Made by a program: the position numbers and the translations under genes. A stretch of DNA of 64,000 nt. Source: Novosphingobium beihaiense. GTDB lineage: Bacteria > Pseudomonadota > Alphaproteobacteria > Sphingomonadales > Sphingomonadaceae. Positions 26,273 to 34,895 of this stretch are shown here, piece by piece. The stretch covers positions 1-64,000 of the forward strand of contig NZ_JALHLG010000007.1 of the NCBI RefSeq assembly GCF_022832375.1. The letters are read 5' to 3'. Each line of letters opens with the position of its first letter. Position 1 is the first letter of the stretch. The notes beneath the pieces were generated by a model. That model was not told where the DNA came from and searched no databases. It saw only the letters and a list, made by a program, of their open reading frames with translations.

Positions 26273-26296
26273 CCCTCTCCCCTCAAGGGGAGAGGG
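26273..26296. repeat. Hairpin repeat between fdsD and mutM
   Basis: Perfect 10-bp arms CCCTCTCCCC/GGGGAGAGGG with a TCAA loop, preceded by a further CCCCTCTCCC copy at 26261-26270. Such elements are commonly dispersed in these genomes. It may cap the 3' end of the fds transcript; no T-run is seen. Confidence 0.5.
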
Positions 26297-26327
26297 CTAC
26301 ATGCCTTCCCGGTAACGAGTCCTGACA

Positions 26328-26576
26328 TTACGCGGGCGCGGAATCCTTCTGGACCCGGGCGAAGACCGCGCGCACGTCCTCCGGCAGCGCGGCGTCAGGA
26401 TCGCTCAGCATGGCCACGGCGCGGGCTTTCATGCCCGGATCCCAGAACTGGACGATATGGTCCACCGTGGCCGCTATCGCTGCCTCCTGCCCTTTCACGG
26501 CGAAATTGCGCAGGATCTGTCCGGCCATGTAGGCAAGGCGCTCGTCGGTGCTCATCATGGCCCCGGTTCCTTCCAT
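26328..26576 (-). CDS. fdsD: NAD-dependent formate dehydrogenase, delta subunit
   Basis: An 82-residue protein starting at the ATG at 26576, eight bases after the fdsA stop, with a GAGG ribosome-binding site. The sequence MSTDERLAYMAGQILRNFAV followed by a helical HIVQFWDPGMKARAVAML stretch is typical of the small FdsD subunit. FdsD is needed for maturation or stability of the molybdenum formate dehydrogenase. It is the last gene of the fdsGBAD operon. Confidence 0.9.
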   Translation of the reverse strand: MEGTGAMMSTDERLAYMAGQILRNFAVKGQEAAIAATVDHIVQFWDPGMKARAVAMLSDPDAALPEDVRAVFARVQKDSAPA

Positions 26577-26584
26577 AGAATCCT

Positions 26585-29440
26585 CTACTCCGCGGGTTCG
26601 GCTGGTTCGATGCGGCGGCTCTGTTCGGCCTGCGCGCGGTACTGCATCTGCCATTCGGACGGGCCGTTGGACGGTGCCACTTGCACCGCCGTCACCTTGT
26701 ACTCGGGGCAATTGGTGGCCCAGTCGGAAAAGTCCGTGGTGATGACGTTGGCCTGCGTGTCCGGGTGGTGGAAAGTCGTATAGACGACGCCGGGTGCCAC
26801 CCGCTCGGTGATCAGCGCGCGCAAGGTGGTCTCGCCCGCGCGGCTGCGCAGCGATACCCAGTCGCCGTCGCGGATGCCCCGGTTCTCGGCATCGAGGGGG
26901 TGGATCTCCAGCCGGTCCTCGGCATGCCAGGCCTCGTTCGCGGTGCGCCGGGTCTGCGCGCCGACATTGTACTGGCTGAGGATGCGCCCGGTGGTGAGCA
27001 GCAGCGGAAAGCGCGGGCCGGTGCGCTCGTCGGTCGGCACATAGTCGGTCACCACGAACAGCCCCTTGCCGCGCACGAAGTGATCGGCGTGCATCGTCGG
27101 GGTGCCTTCGGGCGCGGCGCCGTTCACCGGCCATTGCAGCGAGCCGCGCGCTTCCAGCAGATCGTATGTCACGCCTGCGAAAGCCGGGGTCAGCCGCGCG
27201 ATCTCGTCCATGATCTGCGCGGGGTGGGTGTAGTGCCAGTCCAGCCCCATCGCCTGCGCCACGCGCTGGACGACTTCCCAGTCCGCATATCCTTTTCCAT
27301 CGGGGCCGTTCTTCGGCTCCATCACCTTGCGCACGCGCTGGATGCGGCGTTCGGCATTGGTGAAGGTGCCGTCCTTTTCCAGAAAGGTCGATCCCGGCAG
27401 GAAGACATGGGCGTAGCGGGCGGTCTCGTTGAGGAACAAGTCCTGCACCACCACGCATTCCATCGCCGCAAGGCCCGCCGCGACGTGGGTGGTGTTGGGA
27501 TCGGACTGGAGAATGTCCTCGCCCTGGATGAAGATGCCCTTGAACGTGCCGTCTGTCGCCGCATCGAGCATGTTGTTGATGCGCAGGCCCGGCTCGGGAT
27601 CGAGCGTGACGGCCCAGTCCTGTTCGAACAGCGCGCGCGTGGCGCTGTCCGCGATGTGGCGGTAGCCGGGCAACTCGTGCGGGAAGCTGCCCATGTCGCA
27701 CGAGCCCTGCACGTTGTTCTGCCCGCGCAGCGGGTTCACGCCAGTGCCGGGCCTGCCGACGTTGCCCGTCGCCATGGCAAGGTTGGCAATGGCCATCACG
27801 GTGGAGGAGCCCTGCGAATGCTCGGTGACGCCGAGCCCGTAATAGATCGCCCCGTTCCCGCCCGTGGCATAGAGCCGGGCGGCGGCGCGCAGATCGGCGG
27901 CGGGCACGCCGGTCAGGTCCTCGATCGCTTCTGGCGAACGGGCGGGCTCGGAGACGAAGGCGGCCCATTCGGCATAGGCATCGGTGTCGCAGCGCTCGCG
28001 GATATAGGCCTCGTTCACCAGCCCTTCGGTGACGATCACATGCGCCATGGCGGTGAGCAGCGCGACATTGGTGCCCGGCCGCAGCGGCAAGTGATGCGCG
28101 GCGGCGATATGCGGGGATCGCACGAGATCGATGCGGCGCGGATCGACGACGATCAGCTTCGCGCCTTCCCGCAGCCGCTTCTTGATGCGGCTGCCGAAGA
28201 CGGGGTGCCCGTCGGTCGGGTTGGCGCCGATCACCAGGATGACGTCGGCCTGCTCCACGCTGTCGAAATCCTGCGTGCCTGCCGAAGTGCCGAAGGTGGT
28301 CTTGAGGCCATAGCCGGTGGGCGAGTGGCACACCCGCGCGCAGGTATCGACATTGTTGTTGCCGAAGCCCTGCCGGATCAGCTTCTGGACGAGGAACGTC
28401 TCCTCGTTGGTGCAGCGGCTGGAGGTCACGCCGCCGATGGCGCGGGTGCCATAGGCGTTCTGGATGCGGCGGAATTCGGACGCGACGCGGGCGATGGCCT
28501 CGTCCCAGGACACCTCGCGCCAGGGTTCGTCCACCGAATCGCGCACCATGGGGTTGAGAATGCGGTCGCGGTGCTGGGCATAGCCCCAGGCGAAGCGGCC
28601 TTTCACGCAGGAATGGCCATGGTTGGCCTTGCCTTCCTTCCACGGCACCATGCGCACCAGATCCTGTCCGCGCATCTCCGCGCGGAAGGTGCAGCCCACG
28701 CCGCAATAAGCGCAGGTGGTGACGACGGCACGGTCCGGCGTGCCCTTTTCGATGACGGTGTTCTCGATCAGCGCCGATGTCGGGCAGGCCTGCACGCAGG
28801 CCCCGCATGAGACGCATTCGGACGGCAGGAAGCCCACGTCCTGACTGGCGGAAATCTTGCTGGCAAAGCCGCGTCCATCGACCGTGAGCGCCAGCGTGCC
28901 CTGCACTTCGTCGCAAGCGCGCACGCAGCGCGAGCAGACGATGCACTTGGCCGGATCGAAAGTGAAATAGGGATTGCTCTCGTCCTTGCAGCCGTCGAGG
29001 TGGCTGGCGCCTTCATAGCCGAAGCGCACATCGCGCAGGCCCACCGAACCGGCCACGTCCTGCAATTCGCAATCGCCGTTGGCCGAGCAGGTCAGGCAAT
29101 CGAGCGGGTGGTCGGAGATGTAGAGTTCCATCACCCCGCGCCGCAGCTTGCGCAGCTTATCGGTTTCGGTGCGCACCACCATGTCCGGCGCGACCGGCGT
29201 GGTGCAGGACGCGGGATAGCCCTTGCGCCCCTCGATCTCGACCAGGCACATCCGGCACGAGCCGAAGCTTTCGAGACTGTCGGTGGCGCAGAGCTTGGGG
29301 ATCGCGGTGTCCACCATCGCCGCCGCGCGCATGATCGAGGTTCCGGCGGGCACGCTGACCGGCTGGCCGTCGATGGTGAGCGATACGGTCTCGCCGGTCT
29401 TTTCGGGCGTTCCGAAGTCTTTTTCGCGGGTGAATGTCAT
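26585..29440 (-). CDS. fdsA: NAD-dependent formate dehydrogenase, molybdenum alpha subunit
   Basis: A 951-residue catalytic subunit. Residues 1-100 form a [2Fe-2S] ferredoxin domain (CATDSLESFGSCRMC). His/Cys and bacterial-ferredoxin cluster motifs follow (HPLDCLTCSANGDC, then CIVCSRCVRAC and CVSCGACVQACP). A further [4Fe-4S] CAYCGVGC motif opens the bis-MGD domain. The molybdenum-ligating Cys is in ARVCHSPTGYGL; the C-terminal dinucleotide-binding domain is complete. It oxidises formate to CO2 and passes electrons to NAD through FdsB and FdsG. The gap to fdsB is unusually long (about 175 bases) and holds palindromic repeats. Confidence 0.95.
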   Translation of the reverse strand: MTFTREKDFGTPEKTGETVSLTIDGQPVSVPAGTSIMRAAAMVDTAIPKLCATDSLESFGSCRMCLVEIEGRKGYPASCTTPVAPDMVVRTETDKLRKLRRGVMELYISDHPLDCLTCSANGDCELQDVAGSVGLRDVRFGYEGASHLDGCKDESNPYFTFDPAKCIVCSRCVRACDEVQGTLALTVDGRGFASKISASQDVGFLPSECVSCGACVQACPTSALIENTVIEKGTPDRAVVTTCAYCGVGCTFRAEMRGQDLVRMVPWKEGKANHGHSCVKGRFAWGYAQHRDRILNPMVRDSVDEPWREVSWDEAIARVASEFRRIQNAYGTRAIGGVTSSRCTNEETFLVQKLIRQGFGNNNVDTCARVCHSPTGYGLKTTFGTSAGTQDFDSVEQADVILVIGANPTDGHPVFGSRIKKRLREGAKLIVVDPRRIDLVRSPHIAAAHHLPLRPGTNVALLTAMAHVIVTEGLVNEAYIRERCDTDAYAEWAAFVSEPARSPEAIEDLTGVPAADLRAAARLYATGGNGAIYYGLGVTEHSQGSSTVMAIANLAMATGNVGRPGTGVNPLRGQNNVQGSCDMGSFPHELPGYRHIADSATRALFEQDWAVTLDPEPGLRINNMLDAATDGTFKGIFIQGEDILQSDPNTTHVAAGLAAMECVVVQDLFLNETARYAHVFLPGSTFLEKDGTFTNAERRIQRVRKVMEPKNGPDGKGYADWEVVQRVAQAMGLDWHYTHPAQIMDEIARLTPAFAGVTYDLLEARGSLQWPVNGAAPEGTPTMHADHFVRGKGLFVVTDYVPTDERTGPRFPLLLTTGRILSQYNVGAQTRRTANEAWHAEDRLEIHPLDAENRGIRDGDWVSLRSRAGETTLRALITERVAPGVVYTTFHHPDTQANVITTDFSDWATNCPEYKVTAVQVAPSNGPSEWQMQYRAQAEQSRRIEPAEPAE

Positions 29441-29504
29441 CTGTTCTACTCACCTGAATCCGAAGTGTGCATTCCTAATTCCGTCATCCCCGCAATCCCG
29501 TCAT

Positions 29505-29576
29505 CCCCGCGAAGGCGGGGATCCCGCTTTCTATCGTGGCGTAGAGGAGAAAAGCGGGGCCCCCGCCTTCGCGGGG
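29505..29576. repeat. Paired REP-like palindromes inside the fds operon
   Basis: CCCCGC-GAAG-GCGGGG at 29505-29520 and its reverse complement CCCCGC-CTTC-GCGGGG at 29561-29576, each a hairpin by itself. The flanks (ATCCCGCTTT and AAAGCGGGG) also pair, so the whole stretch can form one large cruciform. A TCATCCCCGCGAAGGCGGGGA-type core is common as a dispersed repeat in sphingomonad intergenic DNA (from memory, not searched). Confidence 0.7.
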
Positions 29577-29616
29577 GCGACGAGTGGCGACAAAGGGAAC
29601 GCGCGCTTCCATCATA

Positions 29617-31170
29617 CTACTCCGCCGCTTCGGTCAGCGTTTCAGCGCCGCCGAAATCCTCGGGGAAATGATCGAGCGCGCTCAGCACCGGGTAGGGTGC
29701 GAAACCGCCCAGTGCGCAGAGCGAGCCATGCTTCATCGTCTCGCACAGATCGCGCAGCAGCTCGATTTCCTCCTCGTGCGTGCGCGCGGCGGTGCGGGCG
29801 TTGCGCAGCTGCGGCAGCGTTTCGGCCGCGCCTGCCGCGCGCGGGGCCTTGGAGACGATGCGGTCTATCAGTTCAACGCCGCGTGTGGAGCCGATGCGGC
29901 AGGGCGTGCACTTGCCGCAGCTTTCGGCGGCGCAGAATTCCATGGCGAAGCGGGCGAGCCGGGCCATGTCCGCCGTATCGTCGAACACGGTGATCCCGGC
30001 ATGGCCGATCAGCCCGCCCGCCGCGGCGAAGGCCTCGTAATCGAAGGGCAGGTGGAACATCGCGGGCGGGAAATAGGCGCCGAGCGGTCCGCCCACCTGC
30101 ACCGCGCGCACCGGGCGCCCGCTGGCGGTGCCGCCGCCGATCTGGTGGACCAGTTCGCCCAGCGTCACGCCGAAGCCGATCTCGTGCAGCCCGCCATATT
30201 TCACATTGCCCGCGATCTGCACCGGGATCGTCCCGCGCGAATGGCCGAAGCCGACATTGGCATAGGCCTGCGCCCCTTCGGAGAGGATGAAAGGCACGGC
30301 GGCGAGGCTGAGCACATTGTTGATCACGGTGGGCCGGCCCCACAGTCCCTCGATAGCGGGCAGCGGCGGTTTGGCGCGCACTTCGCCGCGCAGGCCCTCA
30401 ATCGATTCGAGCAGCGCGGTCTCCTCGCCGCAGACATAGGAGCCCGCGCCCACGCGCACTTCCAGCGTGAAGGGGGCGATGCGCCCGGCGGCACGGCGGA
30501 TCGCCGCGCGCATGGCCTCTATGGCGAAAGGATATTCGCTGCGGATATAGATATAGCCGTGGCTCGCGCCCACCGCGTGCCCGGCAATCGCCATGCCTTC
30601 GATCAGGCAATAGGGATCGCCTTCCATCAGCATGCGGTCGGCGAACGTGCCGCTATCGCCTTCGTCGGCATTGCAGATGATGAATTTCTCGTCCGCCGCC
30701 GCATCGAGCACGGTTTGCCACTTGATGCCGGTGGGAAAGCCCGCCCCGCCGCGCCCGCGCAGGCCCGAGGCCTTGACCGCGTCCACTACCGCCTGCGGGG
30801 GCAGGGCATGGGCGGCCTCCAGCCCCTTCCAGCCGCCATGCGCGGCATAGTCGGCAAGGCTCAGCGGATCGGTCACGCCGCAGCGGGCGAACGTGAAGCG
30901 CTGCTGGTTCGAAAAGAACGGATGGTCCGCGATCGCGCCGATGCGGGCAGGGTGGCTGCCGTCGAGCACGGCGGCCACGTCTTCGGGGCCGATGGGGCCG
31001 TAAGCCACGCGGCCCTCGGCGGTTTCCACTTCGGCCAGCGGCTCGATGGCGAAAAGACCGTAGGAGCCGGTGCGCACGACTTCGCAGCCCGCCCGCGCGA
31101 AAGCTTCCGCCACATCGTCCGCGCCGAGCGCGACCGAAGCCATGTCCTTGCTGACGAAGACGCGCGTCAT
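29617..31170 (-). CDS. fdsB: NAD-dependent formate dehydrogenase, beta subunit (NuoF-like)
   Basis: A 517-residue diaphorase subunit. The N-terminal about 100 residues form a thioredoxin-like domain; the rest is NuoF-like. Visible sites are the FMN/NADH loops GRGGAGFPTGIKW and CNADEGDSGTFADR, GAGSYVCGEETALLESIEG, and the [4Fe-4S] motif ESCGKCTPCRIGSTRG near residue 425. The ATG at 31170 overlaps the fdsG stop as ATGA, indicating translational coupling. A longer open frame upstream is antisense-like extension and is not used. Confidence 0.95.
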   Translation of the reverse strand: MTRVFVSKDMASVALGADDVAEAFARAGCEVVRTGSYGLFAIEPLAEVETAEGRVAYGPIGPEDVAAVLDGSHPARIGAIADHPFFSNQQRFTFARCGVTDPLSLADYAAHGGWKGLEAAHALPPQAVVDAVKASGLRGRGGAGFPTGIKWQTVLDAAADEKFIICNADEGDSGTFADRMLMEGDPYCLIEGMAIAGHAVGASHGYIYIRSEYPFAIEAMRAAIRRAAGRIAPFTLEVRVGAGSYVCGEETALLESIEGLRGEVRAKPPLPAIEGLWGRPTVINNVLSLAAVPFILSEGAQAYANVGFGHSRGTIPVQIAGNVKYGGLHEIGFGVTLGELVHQIGGGTASGRPVRAVQVGGPLGAYFPPAMFHLPFDYEAFAAAGGLIGHAGITVFDDTADMARLARFAMEFCAAESCGKCTPCRIGSTRGVELIDRIVSKAPRAAGAAETLPQLRNARTAARTHEEEIELLRDLCETMKHGSLCALGGFAPYPVLSALDHFPEDFGGAETLTEAAE

Positions 31171-31631
31171 GCTTCCACCTCGCTGGCGATCCGGGCCGCG
31201 GCCTCGCCGTCTATCCGCGCCACCGGGCGGCCATCGACAAGCGCATTGGGGCCGATGGCGCACAGGCCCAGACAATAGACCGGCTCCAGCGCCACTTGCC
31301 CGTCCTTGCGGGCATGGCCCATGGCCACGCCGAGCCGGTGCGCGAGCGCCGCCTCGATCGCCGCGCCGCCGCGCGCCTGACAGCTTTCGGCGCGGCACAG
31401 CTTTACCACGTGGCGGGCGGGCGGCTCGGTGCGGAAATCCGGATAGAAGCTGATGACCCCGTGCACTTCGGCGCGGCTGAGGTTGAGGGCGCCCGCGATC
31501 AGCGGCACGGCGGCGGGGGCGATAAAGCCGAATGCTTCCTGCAATTCATGCAGCAGCGGGAGCAGGGCGCCGCGCGTGGTGGCGTGGACGGTACCGTCGA
31601 TAACGGCCTGAATCTCGGAAAGGTCTGTCAT
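31167..31631 (-). CDS. fdsG: NAD-dependent formate dehydrogenase, gamma subunit (NuoE-like)
   Basis: A 154-residue thioredoxin-like [2Fe-2S] subunit. The cluster cysteines follow the NuoE pattern: LCRAESCQARGG near residue 83 and PVYCLGLCAIGPNALVDG near residue 124. The ATG at 31631 is preferred to one 32 codons earlier because it begins the family N-terminus (MTDLSEIQAVID). It opens the fdsGBAD operon and relays electrons between FdsA and FdsB. Confidence 0.93.
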   Translation of the reverse strand: MTDLSEIQAVIDGTVHATTRGALLPLLHELQEAFGFIAPAAVPLIAGALNLSRAEVHGVISFYPDFRTEPPARHVVKLCRAESCQARGGAAIEAALAHRLGVAMGHARKDGQVALEPVYCLGLCAIGPNALVDGRPVARIDGEAAARIASEVEA

Positions 31632-31723
31632 AGGGTCTGCCAGGGCGCTCTTCTCTTTGCTGTCACGCTGCGGCATCGGCCGGGAGTGGTCAAATTGATA
31701 AGAGCGATGCCTGATAGAAACTG

Positions 31724-32620
31724 TCAATCAACAGGCAGTTCGGCGATGGCGCGGGCGCATCCCAGCGCGGCGGCGGCCATCGGGTCCAGCGGCGTGCGGT
31801 CTCCGGCGATCAGGCCGATGCGGCTGACGGGCCTTGCGGTGGCCAGCGGATGCACGCTGGCCCAGCCTGCGCCTTCGATCAGGCCGGTATGGCGTTCGGG
31901 CATGATCGTCGCCAGGCCGCCGGAACGCACCATGGCCAGCAGCGCGGTATAGCTATCGGCGGTGGCCCGGGGGGCGGCGGCAATGCCGGCATCGTGCATC
32001 AACTCGTCGATAATGCGCCGGTTCTGCATGCCCTGGTGCAGCAGGCACAGCGGATGGCGCGCCACGTCCTGCCAGCATACGTGCCCCGGCGGCGGGCTGG
32101 CACCGCCGCGTGCAGTCACGAAGACATAGGTTTCCGTATAGAGCGGCACGCTGATCACATTGGCCGGGCGTTCGTGGTCGAGATAGGTAATCCCGGCATC
32201 GATCTCGAACGCATCGATAGCGCGCACGATCCCGCGCGAGGTCTGGGAGCGGACGGCGATCGTCATGCCGGGATGGGTGCGCAGCAGGGCTTCGGCGAAG
32301 CGGCCGGCCTCGGGCATGGCTGCGGGTATGACGCCGAGCCGGAACTCCCCGTGCAGCGGCCCGGCTTGCGCTTCCACGGCATGGACCATGCTTTCGTGCG
32401 CGGCGAGCAGCTGCTGCGCCCAGGGCAGCATCGCCTGTCCTTCCGGCGTCAGGCCGATATAGCGCCGGTCCCGCTCGACAAGGCGCTTGCCAAGCTGGGT
32501 TTCGAGTGCGGCCAGTGCGGAGGACAGCGTTGGCTGGGTGATGCCGCAAGCTTCCGCCGCCAGGGCGAAGTGCTGTTCGCGCGCCAGTGTTACGAAATAG
32601 CGCAAGGCCCTGAGTTGCAT
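31724..32620 (-). CDS. LysR-family transcriptional regulator, probable formate dehydrogenase regulator
   Basis: A 298-residue LTTR with an N-terminal winged helix-turn-helix (LRALRYFVTLAREQHFALAAEACGITQPTLSSALAALE type) and a periplasmic-binding-like effector domain. It lies 92 bases upstream of fdsG in the same orientation, whereas LTTRs are often divergent from their targets. The 31632-31723 gap would then hold the fds promoter and regulator binding site. A role in controlling fds is inferred from position only. Confidence 0.85.
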   Translation of the reverse strand: MQLRALRYFVTLAREQHFALAAEACGITQPTLSSALAALETQLGKRLVERDRRYIGLTPEGQAMLPWAQQLLAAHESMVHAVEAQAGPLHGEFRLGVIPAAMPEAGRFAEALLRTHPGMTIAVRSQTSRGIVRAIDAFEIDAGITYLDHERPANVISVPLYTETYVFVTARGGASPPPGHVCWQDVARHPLCLLHQGMQNRRIIDELMHDAGIAAAPRATADSYTALLAMVRSGGLATIMPERHTGLIEGAGWASVHPLATARPVSRIGLIAGDRTPLDPMAAAALGCARAIAELPVD

Positions 32621-32710
32621 GTCCGCATCCGTTTTCGAAGTAATAGACGCAGCCTATCATCCCGTGGCGCGAAGGGAATACGGCCCTGGTGGTCTCAGGG
32701 CAGGGCGGGA

Positions 32711-33157
32711 TCAGCCGTTGCAGAGCTGCCCAAGCACCGTTTCCAGCGCGTGGCGGGCCGTGCCGGTGAGGCGGAGGAACGAGCGTCTGGCATCCGAAGG
32801 GTCGTTGTGCCGTTCAACATATCCATTCTGGATCAGAATAGTGATCCAGCGCAGTCCTGTCGATGTGGGGACACCTGCGGCGAGACAGGCACTGGTGATA
32901 TATATCTTCTTTTGCTCTTCTTCCGCCATGTAGAGATCAAGCAAAATGTCCCACGCAGGGTCGCTGAAGAGTCCTTCCGAGAACACCTGCTCTCGCATTC
33001 GTCTTGTCTGATAGAGCTTATGGGCGATTGCTCTTGTATTTTTACTATTTTTAGGGAAGTTTGTTAACGTATATTCTGGAGTGTGAGAGTCCGCAGGTGG
33101 AGCTGATCGTTCGAGACAGCCGAAGGGTGGATCTTCGGTGAACGTGTTTCTATCCAT
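32711..33157 (-). CDS. MarR-like winged-helix protein
   Basis: A 148-residue protein. The C-terminal about 100 residues look like a MarR-type winged helix: RMREQVFSEGLFSDPAWDILLDLYMAE, then a recognition-helix-like ACLAAGVPTSTGLRWITIL and a wing (GYVERHNDPSDARRSFLRLT). The N-terminal 50 residues are low in structure and their codons are AT-richer than the neighbours. The ATG at 33157 follows AAGGGG; a GTG at 33163 is possible. No target is evident. Confidence 0.68.
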   Translation of the reverse strand: MDRNTFTEDPPFGCLERSAPPADSHTPEYTLTNFPKNSKNTRAIAHKLYQTRRMREQVFSEGLFSDPAWDILLDLYMAEEEQKKIYITSACLAAGVPTSTGLRWITILIQNGYVERHNDPSDARRSFLRLTGTARHALETVLGQLCNG

Positions 33158-33347
33158 CTGCACCCCTTATGCGGCCGTGTAACCTCTGCGTTAATAGACC
33201 AACTTTAATCCGTTTTGGAACCAAAATTTACGTATTTTTCCTATGAGAAGGATTGCGCGCGGTATCTTTCCGGAGAGCGCCGGGAAAATCCGTTAGGCTC
33301 TTATTCCTAGTGCGTTAGATTGACCTCAAACGAGAATTTCGATTCAG

Positions 33348-33563
33348 ATGGAAGTGGGACTCATGTTCTCAAAAGCGAACTCCCCGGAAGACGCGCTTCG
33401 AGCGTCGATCACGGTTCTGGACCAGGTCGTGTCCCTCTATGACCGCCTCGGCCTCACGTTCCCGGCCGTACACGCCGCAACGGCGCTGCAGGCCGCGCAT
33501 TTCGCTCTGGAAGAAGGCGCGGTTACCGGGTTGGATAGTCAGCAGCAGTCCGCGCGGACCTGA
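33348..33563 (+). CDS. Small hypothetical protein
   Basis: A 71-residue ORF, ATG at 33348 or an in-frame ATG at 33363 (MFSKANSPEDALRASITVLD). It looks like a soluble helical protein (VVSLYDRLGLTFPAVHAATALQAAHFALEE) with no signal peptide. An AT-rich promoter-like region (33164-33347) precedes it. I do not recognise a family; amino-acid composition and codon use look coding. Confidence 0.5.
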   Translation: MEVGLMFSKANSPEDALRASITVLDQVVSLYDRLGLTFPAVHAATALQAAHFALEEGAVTGLDSQQQSART

Positions 33564-33593
33564 GATAGCAAGGGCGCAGGAGCGCTCTTCGTA

Positions 33594-34706
33594 TCATGCC
33601 GTCAAGGCAAGCATGTCTGACGGTCCCCGGGCCTGCTTGACTTCGTAAAGCCTGGCATCCGCGGCTCTCAAAAGCGAATCCAGCTTCTGGTTACGGTCAT
33701 GGCTGACTATTGTGCCGATACTGGCCGATATGCCGATGGTCTGGCCTTCGATATCGAACGGCTGCCGGATCGTGGCGCCAATGCGCCGGGCGAGCAGGGC
33801 GGCTTCATCAGCGTGGTGGAGGCCGAACTGTATGATCGCGAACTCGTCGCCGCCGAGGCGGGCGACAAGGTCGCCGCTGCGTATCGCGCTGCGCAGGCGG
33901 TCGGCCACGGCAAGCAGCAGCGCGTCGCCTGCTGCGTGTCCGTACCGGTCGTTGACAGGCTTGAACCCGTCAAGGTCGAGGTAGTGGATCGCGATCGGCT
34001 GGTTGGGGGAAATCAGCGCGGCCCGCTCGTCGAAATACTCCTGCAGCGCCAGCCGGTTGGGCAGTGTGGTCAGCGTGTCGCGCCGGGCGAGGGAAATCGA
34101 GACCAGCCGCCCCCCGATTTCCGCCTTGGCGGCGGTGTAGCGCACCATGATCCAGCGGGTTCCGCCCAGCACGAACGACGTCGCGATAAAGGCCATGGCC
34201 AGATAGGCGGGATCGGGGCGGAAGGCGGAAACCAGGATCGGCGGCCCAACGGAAACCAGGATGCTGGCTATGGCAAGCCGGGGCCTGAGGCCGCAGTTCG
34301 TCGCCGTGCCTGCGCAGAAGCCGACAATGACGCAGATCGTAAGCATGTGAATTTCCGGCGCTGGCGACCGGAAAACCAGCAGGCCGAAAATGCCGAGCAG
34401 CACGGCGAAAAGAAAGTAAGGCATCGAAAAGAGCATTTCCAGCCGCCGGGCTTGCGTGCGGTCAAGCGGGCCGGTCAGGGCAAGGTCGCGGTAGTAGAGG
34501 GTAATCCCGATGCGCAGTGCGCTGGCCGCCAGCCCGGCTCCGCCCAGCACCAGCCAGCCGGGTTCCGGCGCGCGGCTGTAGGCCAGCCAGAACGTGATGG
34601 CGAATGCGGCCCACATGGCGATGGCAGGCAGCAGATGCAGGTAGAGACTGCGAACCTGTTCCACATAGACCCGCTCGATCAGGGACTCGATGCTACTAGC
34701 GGGCAA
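33594..34706 (-). CDS. Membrane diguanylate cyclase (GGDEF domain)
   Basis: A 370-residue protein with about six membrane helices (residues 20-185) and a C-terminal GGDEF domain. The domain has DTLTTLPNRLALQEYF at its start, YLDLDGFKPVNDRYGHAAGDALL for substrate and metal binding, and an intact RLGGDEFAII. It is likely an active diguanylate cyclase; no RxxD inhibitory site is obvious. No ATG fits the N-terminus; a TTG at 34706 follows AGAGGA with an 8-base spacer. Confidence 0.88.
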   Translation of the reverse strand: MPASSIESLIERVYVEQVRSLYLHLLPAIAMWAAFAITFWLAYSRAPEPGWLVLGGAGLAASALRIGITLYYRDLALTGPLDRTQARRLEMLFSMPYFLFAVLLGIFGLLVFRSPAPEIHMLTICVIVGFCAGTATNCGLRPRLAIASILVSVGPPILVSAFRPDPAYLAMAFIATSFVLGGTRWIMVRYTAAKAEIGGRLVSISLARRDTLTTLPNRLALQEYFDERAALISPNQPIAIHYLDLDGFKPVNDRYGHAAGDALLLAVADRLRSAIRSGDLVARLGGDEFAIIQFGLHHADEAALLARRIGATIRQPFDIEGQTIGISASIGTIVSHDRNQKLDSLLRAADARLYEVKQARGPSDMLALTA

Positions 34707-34895
34707 TTGTCCGATCCTCTTAGATAGGATCGCCGAGCATACCCTGCCGCGTGGGCGTTAGGCAATTTGTGGCTGTTTTGCGCCGTACAGCGCGGTTTCC
34801 AACCGGCAACAGGCTGAAAGAAAACCGTATATTGCCTGCGTCAGCTAATTGGCAGCGGCAGGCGCGGTGCCTGCCGACTGCCTTGCCGGGCGGGA

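Noticed and set aside
26681..28810. A 709-codon plus-strand frame across fdsA
   Set aside because: Antisense shadow of fdsA, which has complete Fe-S and molybdenum motifs.
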